Origin: Promethearchaeota archaeon | GTDB lineage: Archaea; Asgardarchaeota; Lokiarchaeia; Sigyniarchaeales; SOKP01 | NCBI GenBank assembly: GCA_016840165.1 | Contig: JAEOSU010000038.1 | Span: forward strand, 1 to 64,000 | Length of the DNA stretch: 64,000 nucleotides | Direction of reading: 5' to 3' | Shown: in pieces, positions 15,730-23,914 of the stretch | Position numbering within the stretch: the first letter of the stretch is position 1 | How the letters are laid out: each line of letters begins with the position of its first letter | Notes under the pieces: model-generated | Told to the model about the DNA's origin: nothing | What the model saw: the letters and a program-made list of their open reading frames with translations, nothing else | The model's database searches: none | Made by a program: the position numbers and the translations under genes

Positions 15730-17355
15730 ATGAAAACTAAAACAAAATACCTAGTGATTTTATTAATAATGGGACTTTTTTTTCCTTTACTTCTCAATTT
15801 TAACTTTAATTTAAACAGCGAAGTTAATACTAATTTAATTAATCCAAAAAGTTCGGGAGCTTATATCGAATCATTCATTCATATTGATGGGAGCGTTCCT
15901 GGGAATTGGTCTGATACAGTAACTACCTATTCGTGGTGTTCTGGTGATGGGTCATGGAGTAATCCCTATATAATTGAAAATGTTACTGTTGATTGTGGTG
16001 GTACTGGGACTGGAATTTTAATAGAAAATTCAAATACTGAATATTTTATCGTAAGAAATTGCACGGTTTACAACACGGGTAATGGATTGTTTGATAGCGG
16101 AATCAAACTAGAAAATACGTGTATTGGCACGATTTTTAAGAATAATGTCTCAAATAACCAAGTTAATGGAATTTGTTTGATTGGATGTAATAATAATACC
16201 ATAATTGAGAATACCGCAAACCATAACTATCTATATGGGATAAACTTAATTAATAATTGCGATTATAATACCATCTCGGGAAACACCGTAAACTACAACT
16301 CTCGTGGTATACAATTATATGATTATTGTGATTATAACAATATTTCGGGAAACATCGTATGTAACACTACCGACATCGGGATACTTTTATATGATTATTG
16401 TGGTCATAACACCATCTCGGGAAACACCGTAAACGATAATGCCTACGGGATATATTTTGAAAATAAATGTAACAATAATACGATTTCGGGAAACACCGCA
16501 AACGATAACCCGTACGACGCGATATATTTACACAAGTGTGATAATAACACCATCTCGGGAAACACCGCAAACGATAACGATTGCGGGATATATTTTGATG
16601 ATTATTGTGATAACAACACGATTTTGGGGAACCATGCATTTAACAATACCAATGAAGGGATATATTTGGTGGATTTGTGTGATAATAATACTATTACTGA
16701 AAATGCCTTATACAACAATACTATAGGAATACGTGTTGAATCAGATAATAATAACAATTCAATTTATAAAAATTTCTTTCTGGAAAATGGAATACATGCT
16801 GTCGATGATGGAATAGATAACAAGTGGAATAACACGATTATTGGAAATTACTGGGATAACCATACTGGTCCAGATGTCAATCCTAATGATGGAGTTGTGG
16901 ATGTTCCATATACATATATCGGTGGTTCTGCGGGAAGTATAGATTATTTGCCAATAGCTGAAGATGGTGCACCAATGATTACAATTAATTCACCTTCTTC
17001 AGGTAGCATATTTGGTGTTTCTGCTCCTTCTTTCGATGTGACTATCACTGACACTACTTTAGTATCAATGTGGTATACTATGGATGGAGGTATTAACAAC
17101 TACACTTTTACAGAAAATGGAAAGATAGATCAATCAGCGTGGGATATTTTACCTAAAGGAAGTATCACCATTACCTTTTATGCTATTGATATTGTAGGTA
17201 ATGAAGCATTTGAAGAAGTTAGTGTAATCAAGAATGTTCCAAGTGGTTTAGACCCGGGTGCGATAATAACTATTGTAGTTATTTCTGTAGTAGGTGGGGT
17301 TGCTGTATTAAGTATGGCTTATATATATCTTAAAAAGCGAAGAGCATCAGCGTAA
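15730..17355 (+). CDS. NosD-like right-handed beta-helix surface protein with C-terminal membrane anchor
   Basis: 541 residues. Residues 1-25 form a signal peptide (YLVILLIMGLFFPLLLNF). About residues 85-380 are parallel beta-helix (PbH1/NosD) rungs of 23-24 residues with the pattern 'CDNNTISGNTANDN.. GIYF'. The rungs are also near-identical at DNA level. A stretch with an Ig-like or Ca-binding feel follows (ITINSPSSGSIFG, about 415-505), then a membrane span (about 513-533) and the basic tail YLKKRRASA. Such proteins are exported and often bind or process polysaccharides; no catalytic residues can be assigned. Many N-x-S/T sequons suggest N-glycosylation. Confidence 0.85.
   Translation: MKTKTKYLVILLIMGLFFPLLLNFNFNLNSEVNTNLINPKSSGAYIESFIHIDGSVPGNWSDTVTTYSWCSGDGSWSNPYIIENVTVDCGGTGTGILIENSNTEYFIVRNCTVYNTGNGLFDSGIKLENTCIGTIFKNNVSNNQVNGICLIGCNNNTIIENTANHNYLYGINLINNCDYNTISGNTVNYNSRGIQLYDYCDYNNISGNIVCNTTDIGILLYDYCGHNTISGNTVNDNAYGIYFENKCNNNTISGNTANDNPYDAIYLHKCDNNTISGNTANDNDCGIYFDDYCDNNTILGNHAFNNTNEGIYLVDLCDNNTITENALYNNTIGIRVESDNNNNSIYKNFFLENGIHAVDDGIDNKWNNTIIGNYWDNHTGPDVNPNDGVVDVPYTYIGGSAGSIDYLPIAEDGAPMITINSPSSGSIFGVSAPSFDVTITDTTLVSMWYTMDGGINNYTFTENGKIDQSAWDILPKGSITITFYAIDIVGNEAFEEVSVIKNVPSGLDPGAIITIVVISVVGGVAVLSMAYIYLKKRRASA
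16255..16690 (+). repeat. In-frame 69-72 bp tandem repeats in the beta-helix gene
   Basis: Six successive units with spacings 72, 72, 69, 69 and 69 bp share CCATCTCGGGAAACACCG and GATNATTGTGATAATAAC-type blocks. All unit lengths are multiples of three, so the coding frame is kept, and each unit is one or more beta-helix rungs. The high DNA identity points to recent unit expansion or gene conversion. Confidence 0.75.
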
Positions 17356-17358
17356 TTT

Positions 17359-18348
17359 TCAATTATATTTCTTTTTCTTTTTATTCTTTCGATTTACAAG
17401 AGTTATTCCTAAGATCACTAATAATAGGGAGATAGGATATATAAAAAAATCAAATTTCTCTTGTAGAAAAAGTGCGGAAAATAAAACCCCAAATAATGGC
17501 ACTAAAGTTTGAAAAATAGCCGCTCGACTAGCATCTAAACGTTTAACACCTTCTAAATAAAATGTATAAGCACCCACAGTAGAGAGAAAAGCTAAGTAGA
17601 ATATCCCCATCCAAACTCGAATTGGAATAGATAAATAAACTATGGGATTGAGAAATTCGGGACTAAATATCAAAGCTATTGGGGTCGTAATAGCAAATCC
17701 AAAAAGGGAAACCCACGTCATAATCCAAATAGAGCTTGGCTGGTATTCTGATGAAGATTCTTTAACCTTATTTAAAAAATAACGTGAGATAACCGTATAT
17801 ATCGCATAAGCCAAAGCTGCTATTAGGATCAAAAAATCACCTAATATTCTATTTAATACATTAAGATTTGGAGAAAACCCAAAAATTATAAAAACTGCGA
17901 AAAATGCTAAAAGGCTGCCTAATAACTTTTTCCATGTAAAAGATTCTGACTTAAGAAATATGCTAGAGAGAATAACCACCCATATCGCATTCGTTGCAAC
18001 TACAATACTAGCATCACTCGCAGCAGTGAATAGTTCACCAAATAGATATCCAGTTTGATAAATTGTTACAGAAAGAAGACCCATTATACTGAGAATTTTT
18101 GCATTTTTCTTAGCAAATTGCCAGTTGACTGTGTTTTCCTTTAATTTAAGGATAATAAAAAGACAAACGATTGCTAAAAAATATCGAATTACCGCAATCA
18201 TGAGTGGCGGAATAGTTGGACCTCCTATATCTTCTGAAACTAACCATCTACCGATTGGCCAAGTTCCTCCCCAGATCACTGCTGTAAAAATTAATAAAAT
18301 ATAGGCGATTAACTCATTTTTTTTAATGGCATAATTCCTTAATATCAA
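17359..18348 (-). CDS. EamA/DMT-superfamily transporter
   Basis: 329 residues with ten predicted membrane helices arranged as two EamA repeats (about 12-150 and 168-318). Family signs: 'TAVIWGGTWPIGRWLVSE' in helix 1, PPLMIAVIRYFLAI, 'YQTGYLFGELFTAASDASIV', and in the second half 'VGAYTFYLEGVKRLDASRAA' and LVPLFGVLFSALFL. DMT permeases move metabolites or amino acids, usually outward; the substrate is unknown. TTG start. It is convergent with the beta-helix gene, only 3 nt apart. Confidence 0.9.
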   Translation of the reverse strand: MILRNYAIKKNELIAYILLIFTAVIWGGTWPIGRWLVSEDIGGPTIPPLMIAVIRYFLAIVCLFIILKLKENTVNWQFAKKNAKILSIMGLLSVTIYQTGYLFGELFTAASDASIVVATNAIWVVILSSIFLKSESFTWKKLLGSLLAFFAVFIIFGFSPNLNVLNRILGDFLILIAALAYAIYTVISRYFLNKVKESSSEYQPSSIWIMTWVSLFGFAITTPIALIFSPEFLNPIVYLSIPIRVWMGIFYLAFLSTVGAYTFYLEGVKRLDASRAAIFQTLVPLFGVLFSALFLQEKFDFFIYPISLLLVILGITLVNRKNKKKKKYN

Positions 18349-18454
18349 AGAAAAATCACATTTAAGTTATGAAATATCTTATTCTAAGGCTATGTACTAA
18401 AATAAAGTGCAATTTCTATACTTTTTCAAAAATAAGTAAATGAAATAAACAATT

Positions 18455-18844
18455 CTATTCAGGTTTTTTTAATTCTTTTTCGATAATTCGTATTTCCTTG
18501 TCCAACTCTTTCATCTTAATTTTTTTCTCGTTTTCTATGGCCTTTACTTTCGCTTTTACTGAACTCTGCATCTCTTTTCTTAATCTTTTCCTTTCTTTTT
18601 CTAAGCTCTTAACAATTGGATTTAATTCTTTTTTTTTTGTACCTAAATACTTTAATTTTTCGTTAACCTCAGCTAATTCAAACTGTTTAGATTCTAATTT
18701 TGCTTCTACTTCTTTAATTTTTTCATCATACTCTTGACTAAGCCTATTTTTAACGTAGTCTAGTTTCTTTTTGGCAACATCTTCAATTTCAACAATTTTT
18801 TGAGCAATAATATTTATTGAGTCTCTGAGTTCCTCGTCTGACAT
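18455..18844 (-). CDS. Coiled-coil protein
   Basis: 129 residues, almost entirely Lys/Glu-rich helix with a heptad pattern (DEKIKEVEAKLESKQFELAE, KSLEKERKRLRKEMQSSVKA). No membrane segment or cysteine. It resembles the smaller protein at 14959-15228. Family and role not recognised; charged coiled-coil proteins are frequent in Asgard genomes and may be structural. Confidence 0.6.
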   Translation of the reverse strand: MSDEELRDSINIIAQKIVEIEDVAKKKLDYVKNRLSQEYDEKIKEVEAKLESKQFELAEVNEKLKYLGTKKKELNPIVKSLEKERKRLRKEMQSSVKAKVKAIENEKKIKMKELDKEIRIIEKELKKPE

Positions 18845-18983
18845 CTCAATTTGAATATAATACTATATATATTTATTTTTTAGTATATTTTCTATAGGAT
18901 TTAGTGAATTAATATACTTTAAAATAATATACTATAAGAAAATAATGAATTAAGTATCAGGGAAATTGAGTTATTTTAGATAA

Positions 18984-19796
18984 TTACTCATTTAAAAATT
19001 TGATTTTTCTATGTTTTCTTGGAGGACAGCGATAAAACTTTACGTTGGGATAACCTAATGTAAATACGCCCCAACTTCTTCCTCTCAACCTCACAATTTT
19101 ACTAAGCTTAGGATTATTTTCAAACGCAATATGGGTCCAGCCGTTATAGCAAGTCCCTAACCCTAATGATTGAGCAGCTAATCTCCCATAAGTCACTGTA
19201 TTCGCGATATTGTAGTGATCCATAGCGCTATTACCTGAGGTATACACAAATATGACATGAGGAGCATCAAAATATATTTGATATTCATATAATTCACCCC
19301 TAATTTGAAATGATTCTTCATACATAGATCTCGTTGCTGGATTTTTCAATAGTTCTTCTTTCACTGCATCTGACAATAATTTTAATTGCTCAATATCAGA
19401 TACCACCGCAAATTTCTCTGCTCGGAGATTAGCACTTGTGGGTGTATATTCCATTGCTGCGATTACTTTTTTAATTAAATCAATGGGAACTTGTTTCTTT
19501 TTATACCACCTAATAGACCGATTTGCACGTAAAAAGTTGTATAATTTCTCATAGGGAATATAATTAGATAAATCATCAATTCCTTCAAAACTATAGTGTT
19601 CCTCTCCAAAATCATCGAAGAGAATAGCATCTTGAGGGCAAAGAGAGATACAATGACCACAACGGATACATCTTCCAGTTGGATCGTCAAAAATTACTTT
19701 GTTATCGCTCTTACTTCGTTTGAACATTGGTGGACATTCTAGGACACACATTCCACATGTATTACATTTATCATAGTCTATACCAATTATAGACAT
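18984..19796 (-). CDS. Nitroreductase with N-terminal double-cluster ferredoxin domain
   Basis: 270 residues. N-terminal 2x[4Fe-4S] ferredoxin (Cys11, 14, 17, 21 and Cys43, 46, 49, 53) fused to a nitroreductase-fold FMN domain. The nitroreductase part has the FMN motif 'ANRSIRWYKKKQVP' (about 89-102), 'AAMEYTPTSANLRAEKFAVV', a C-terminal 'AQSLGLGTCYNGW' and the terminal GRSWGVFTLGYP. This is the common anaerobe architecture in which ferredoxin feeds electrons to FMN. The substrate is unknown. Stand-alone gene, 47 nt from the HAD gene upstream, so the two may be co-transcribed. Confidence 0.92.
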   Translation of the reverse strand: MSIIGIDYDKCNTCGMCVLECPPMFKRSKSDNKVIFDDPTGRCIRCGHCISLCPQDAILFDDFGEEHYSFEGIDDLSNYIPYEKLYNFLRANRSIRWYKKKQVPIDLIKKVIAAMEYTPTSANLRAEKFAVVSDIEQLKLLSDAVKEELLKNPATRSMYEESFQIRGELYEYQIYFDAPHVIFVYTSGNSAMDHYNIANTVTYGRLAAQSLGLGTCYNGWTHIAFENNPKLSKIVRLRGRSWGVFTLGYPNVKFYRCPPRKHRKIKFLNE

Positions 19797-19843
19797 CTTA
19801 AATCAGCTTTTACATTTTTTATTTTTTTTTAAATAATATTATT

Positions 19844-20560
19844 TTATTGTATACTATTAATAATTTTAATTATCTCTCTCATATTTTTAACTTCAAAATC
19901 GGGAATAATATCTGATTGCCTCTTTTGATTCATATCATTAAACCATATGCTTAAGATTCCGCAATCCTTCGCCCCCTTCACATCTGTATGTAATAAATCA
20001 CCAATATGGATACTTTCCTCTGGTTTTGATTTAAGATGTTTTAATGCTTCCTGAAAGAGTATTTCAGAAGGTTTATAATACCCAATTTCATCTGAAAAGA
20101 TAGTTGTTTGAAAATATTTGAGAATATCATATTTTTCCATAACTTTTTTAATAATTTTTCCAGGCGTGATTCCCGTATTGGAAATAAGGCCAATATTGTA
20201 TTTTGAATTTAAATTTTTCAATGTATCAACCACTCCTTCTTTTAACAGGGGAGGATCCTTCAGCATTTCGCTTTCCATTATATTTAAAATCTTACTTTTT
20301 TCATTATTAGAGAGACTAACTTCAAGACAATTTAACATTTTTTCAATTCTCTCATCGTTATGGATATGCAAATATAATTCATTTAAATCTTCAATATCAT
20401 AGTACAGAAAGATATGATCATAACATTTTGTAATGACTTCTATATCCATGATTTCGCCTTTATTTGCAAAAAAACGAAGCAGAAACTCTATTCTGGATTT
20501 TGAATATGACTTATTTTGAAAAGTCGTATTCCATAAATCAAATGTAATTGCTTTAATCAC
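19844..20560 (-). CDS. HAD-superfamily hydrolase (phosphatase/dehalogenase-like)
   Basis: 238 residues, GTG start with AAGGAG 7 nt upstream. Motif I FDLWNTT (nucleophile Asp8; the +2 position is Trp rather than Asp, as in other FDxWxT HADs), a helical cap at about 20-100, motif II ISNTG, motif III Lys in YYKPSEILF and motif IV IGDLLHTDVKGAK. Subfamily IA architecture. Likely a small-molecule phosphatase; the missing +2 Asp, the usual acid/base in phosphatases, leaves open a dehalogenase-type reaction. Confidence 0.88.
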   Translation of the reverse strand: MIKAITFDLWNTTFQNKSYSKSRIEFLLRFFANKGEIMDIEVITKCYDHIFLYYDIEDLNELYLHIHNDERIEKMLNCLEVSLSNNEKSKILNIMESEMLKDPPLLKEGVVDTLKNLNSKYNIGLISNTGITPGKIIKKVMEKYDILKYFQTTIFSDEIGYYKPSEILFQEALKHLKSKPEESIHIGDLLHTDVKGAKDCGILSIWFNDMNQKRQSDIIPDFEVKNMREIIKIINSIQ

Positions 20561-20586
20561 TATCTATCTCCTTATTTTCTACGAAT

Positions 20587-21525
20587 TCATAGATTCATTA
20601 GTTCGTTAAAATTGTCTTTGCTTAATTTCAACAAGCCAGCTTTGGGGAGTCTTTTTGCAAGAAGTTGCCAATTCCTATCCTTCTGAAAAACTTCTTGAAA
20701 TATTGGTAAGGATTCAGAGAATTTATTTACATTTGCTAAAGAAACTGCGGTCCAAAATTTCATTTCAAGATTATGAGGCATTAACTTTTGAGATGCATCA
20801 TATTCTTTTAATGCTGTTTCCATATCGTTTTTTTCTAAGGCAAGGTCTCCATTATTCATATGTTCATATGCACGATGGACCTTTAATAATCGCTCTAATT
20901 CTTTCAAGGGTTCTTGATGATCCTCAACCCTTAAATCAATTTCAGGATCTTCCCATCGATTTTCTTTTTTCTCACCACCCACAATTAAGAGTGCTGCTGA
21001 CTGTTTTCCTCGAATATCTCCTCCTTGAGATTCAGCCGCTTTCAGAACCTCTATAATTCTCTCTGGAAGGGGTAATTCATTGTTCTTTTCAAATTCTTCA
21101 GCCATAGCAGACCAAACAGTATCATTAAGCATCATATTTGCTTGTACAGAATAATGTTTTCCTTTTTTATGGCCAGCAGCTTGAATACAATCCTTTCCAG
21201 TATGAACTGCAATTCTGCCTTGGTTGTCTAATATCGCGAGCTGTCTAACGTCCCTTCCCTCATCTGTAGATAATAATATATCAAGAGCTTCATACGAGGT
21301 TTTACCTTTCTTTAGAAGCTCTAACCCTCGTAATCCAAAAGAAACATTAACTAATGCTTGGGTAGCAATAACTCCTACCCCCGACTCACCCCATGATACT
21401 ACAGAACCCACTGAAAACCAATGACTCTGTACACCAACCCCCATTTTTCCTGTAGAAGGATCTCGGGCTACAATAGAATAAGTATGGGCAAGCGATTTAT
21501 GAACGTTGAAATTTCTTTTACTCAT
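20587..21525 (-). CDS. DUF1028 (Ntn-hydrolase-like) protein with C-terminal TPR-like extension
   Basis: 312 residues. DUF1028 domain at about 10-210: 'AHTYSIVARDPSTGKMGVGV', SWGESGVGVIATQALVN, GLELLKKGKTSYEALD, 'GHKKGKHYSVQANMML' and RGKQSAALLIV. DUF1028 proteins have an Ntn-hydrolase-type fold of unknown substrate. The remaining ~95 residues look like two to three TPR helices (HRAYEHMNNGDLALEKND, NLEMKFWTAVSLANVNKFSE). ATG 21525 is preceded by GAGGGAA. Confidence 0.85.
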   Translation of the reverse strand: MSKRNFNVHKSLAHTYSIVARDPSTGKMGVGVQSHWFSVGSVVSWGESGVGVIATQALVNVSFGLRGLELLKKGKTSYEALDILLSTDEGRDVRQLAILDNQGRIAVHTGKDCIQAAGHKKGKHYSVQANMMLNDTVWSAMAEEFEKNNELPLPERIIEVLKAAESQGGDIRGKQSAALLIVGGEKKENRWEDPEIDLRVEDHQEPLKELERLLKVHRAYEHMNNGDLALEKNDMETALKEYDASQKLMPHNLEMKFWTAVSLANVNKFSESLPIFQEVFQKDRNWQLLAKRLPKAGLLKLSKDNFNELMNL

Positions 21526-21680
21526 CTTGGTTCCCTCTATAAAAATTATTAATGATAAATTGAATTTATTAATAAATCCTTTAATTATTTTGGTTTAGTT
21601 TATAATCTATTAAATCATCTTAAAGGCTTATTCTCGAGGAAATAAAAATATTTATTAATTAGACTACTATTGAAGAGTTA

Positions 21681-22040
21681 ATGAGTTCAAAAGCAAATAT
21701 TACGGAATTATTCGAAAATTGGAATAAATATAATCAAGAAGTTCAAGAATTAATGGGAAACTTTGATTTAGCTAATGTAAAAAAGATAAGGAAAAAGCAA
21801 CAAGAAATTGAGGATAATATATATAATCTATTAAAAAAGAATGCTCCTAAAGATTATATAGAGATGTTACCTGAAGACTGTGGCGAATTAGAAGTAGGTT
21901 ATGATACTACTAATAATGAATTCTATTTTGTTATGATTGATCCTAAAAGTGAAGATAATGATAATATAAAACTAATAGCATTCACGATCAATACTGAAAA
22001 ATTAGTAAATATTATAGAAGATTTCACAATTGAGGATTAA
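21681..22040 (+). CDS. Small acidic protein of unknown function
   Basis: 119 residues, soluble. An N-terminal helical, charged part (ENWNKYNQEVQELMGNFD, KKIRKKQQEIEDNIYNLLKK) precedes a short beta-rich part (GELEVGYDTTNNEFYFVMID, IKLIAFTINTEKLVNIIEDF). No motif recognised. It stands alone between divergent and convergent neighbours, so it has its own promoter; its stop is 19 bp from that of the convergent acyl-CoA dehydrogenase. Confidence 0.65.
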   Translation: MSSKANITELFENWNKYNQEVQELMGNFDLANVKKIRKKQQEIEDNIYNLLKKNAPKDYIEMLPEDCGELEVGYDTTNNEFYFVMIDPKSEDNDNIKLIAFTINTEKLVNIIEDFTIED

Positions 22041-22059
22041 AATAAAAAAAAATTGAAAA

Positions 22060-23586
22060 TTAAAATTTATCAGCATCATCATACCAGTCAGGATACCACT
22101 GATAATACTCTCTTGGAAAAGCTTTTTTCAAACCTTCATATGTTGCTTTTATAAGGACCAACTTCCCTTGACGGTCGCGATGAGTAATTACTAGATTTTG
22201 TTGTTCAAGTGATTCAATAATTTTTCGTATTGTTGAACGACTCCCTCCGATATCTTCTCGAACGTCATCTGGGCTCATATATAGACCGGGATTTACCTTG
22301 TAATCATGAGCTAAAACCTTCAATATATTCTCTTCATTCAATTCAAGTCCATGAAATCTAGATTGTTTCTTTGATACTACAGGTGCATTTACTTCATCAT
22401 TCCATCGCATTCTCATAGGATGGTTGTATGTAGGGAGCATTGAGGCAAACCTATAGACAATCATTTTTTGGACTTCTGTAGTTCCAGCAACAATTTCACC
22501 AATTTTTCCTTCACGTACTAACCTTTCTACGGGATAAAATCTTGTAAGGCCATCTCCTCCCATGACCTGCACTGCTTTCAATCCTGCATCCCTAATATAT
22601 TCACTAATAACCCATTTTGCGACTGAAGCATCAATCATAGGTTCAAGACCATCATCTAATTGCTTAGCAGTATTATATGCAAATAATCTTCCCATTCGAT
22701 ATTTAGCTATTATATCTGCGATTTCGTTTTGAATTCCGGGAAATTGATTTGTACTTCTTCTAAATTGCACACGACGCTGAGTATACCAAAATAGAATGTT
22801 AATAATATCTTTCAAGGTACCAACATAAACGGCACCTGCAATTAAGCGCTCAAAATTTAATCCAGCCATCATAACGTTCCAACCTTTGCCAACAGGGCCA
22901 ATGCGATTCTCATCGGGAACCCGTACATCTTCAAATGAGATGTATCCGTTTGGAACATTATCAAATCCAACCAGTTTATTTATCTTTTCTAAGTGGAATC
23001 CAGGTGTTCCTTTTTCAACTAAAAAGGAAGTTATGTGACCATACTGCTTTTTTACATCTTTTTCATTACTAGTTTTAGCATAAATAAAATATCGATCTGA
23101 TACTCCTGCTCCCGTAATGTAGCGTTTTTTTCCATTTATCACCCATTCATCGCCATCTTTCTCTGCCGTGGTCATAACATTTGCTGCATCTGATCCTGCA
23201 AAAGGCTCGGTGATACATACCGCGCCTAACTTATCACCCTTTGCAAGTTGAGGCAACCATTTTTCTTTTTGCTCGTCGGTGGCAAAACGTAACATTTGTT
23301 CTAAACCCGCGAGCATTGATACAACAAAAACATGACCAACAGCATATAATCTTCCTAGTTGTTCTGCAACTATACAGGACCCTGTAGCTCCTAATTCTAA
23401 ACCGCCATATTGCTTAGGAATTCCCACACCAAAATATCCTTCGTTTGCAACTCTTTTAACTAAATCCCATGGAAATTTCTTCTTCCAAAAATAAGCTTCT
23501 GCTTCTTCAAATAATTCATCAGCAAAATTTTCGACTTTTTTGGCAATTTCCTTTTGCTCTTCAGTCCACCAAAAATACGGTTCCAT
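22060..23586 (-). CDS. Acyl-CoA dehydrogenase with fused C-terminal winged-helix domain
   Basis: About 508 residues from ATG 23586 (GTG at 23598 adds MRVR; residue numbers here count from the GTG). Standard three-domain acyl-CoA dehydrogenase: ITEPFAGSDAAN and 'KRYITGAGVSDRYFIYA' (FAD side), and 'VMGGDGLTRFYPVERLVREG' near the end of the catalytic part. The C-terminal base position reads IVAGTTE (Ala371), as in isovaleryl-CoA or long-chain dehydrogenases, and the alternative base Glu250 in LNFERLIAG is present, so the enzyme should be active on branched or long acyl-CoAs. Residues ~415-505 are extra and resemble a winged helix (MSPDDVREDIGGSRSTIRKI, IESLEQQNLVITHRDRQGKL). No electron-transfer flavoprotein gene is nearby. 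Confidence 0.9.
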   Translation of the reverse strand: MEPYFWWTEEQKEIAKKVENFADELFEEAEAYFWKKKFPWDLVKRVANEGYFGVGIPKQYGGLELGATGSCIVAEQLGRLYAVGHVFVVSMLAGLEQMLRFATDEQKEKWLPQLAKGDKLGAVCITEPFAGSDAANVMTTAEKDGDEWVINGKKRYITGAGVSDRYFIYAKTSNEKDVKKQYGHITSFLVEKGTPGFHLEKINKLVGFDNVPNGYISFEDVRVPDENRIGPVGKGWNVMMAGLNFERLIAGAVYVGTLKDIINILFWYTQRRVQFRRSTNQFPGIQNEIADIIAKYRMGRLFAYNTAKQLDDGLEPMIDASVAKWVISEYIRDAGLKAVQVMGGDGLTRFYPVERLVREGKIGEIVAGTTEVQKMIVYRFASMLPTYNHPMRMRWNDEVNAPVVSKKQSRFHGLELNEENILKVLAHDYKVNPGLYMSPDDVREDIGGSRSTIRKIIESLEQQNLVITHRDRQGKLVLIKATYEGLKKAFPREYYQWYPDWYDDADKF

Positions 23587-23598
23587 CCTTACTCTCAC

Positions 23599-23914
23599 AA
23601 CCTATTATACTATAAGATATATTTTTCATAATGATAATGTGATGTAATTATTTTTATATCTAAAATTTTAGGAAAATGTTCTTCTGTTTTCCCTCTATAA
23701 AATATTCTGCATTTTTGTTAATCTATTTAAAAAAATGAAAATAAATTAATGATAGTGTATTATGATTAAGATAATAAATTTAAATTGTGAAGATTTGCTA
23801 AAATTATATAATATTAAGTGATTTCTTATTTCTATTCCATCCTCACTACGAGAAGGACCAAGAACTACAAATACATTAGCAAAAAAGCGTTATTTAGCTA
23901 TTTATGTTTCCATC
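23599..23914. other. Intergenic region, divergent promoters; 3' part probably coding
   Basis: 316 bp without an ATG-started gene. A TATA-like AATTATATAATATT at about 23802-23815 is the likely promoter of the acyltransferase-like gene. From 23822 the frame of that gene is open and its translation resembles the paralogue's N-terminus, so about 90 bp here may be coding with a non-AUG start. I see nothing else recognisable. Confidence 0.4.

Noticed and set aside
16265..16645. CRISPR-like array of regularly spaced repeats
   Set aside because: Repeats are in frame within a long beta-helix ORF, units are 69-72 bp with related rather than unique intervening sequence, and no cas gene is near.
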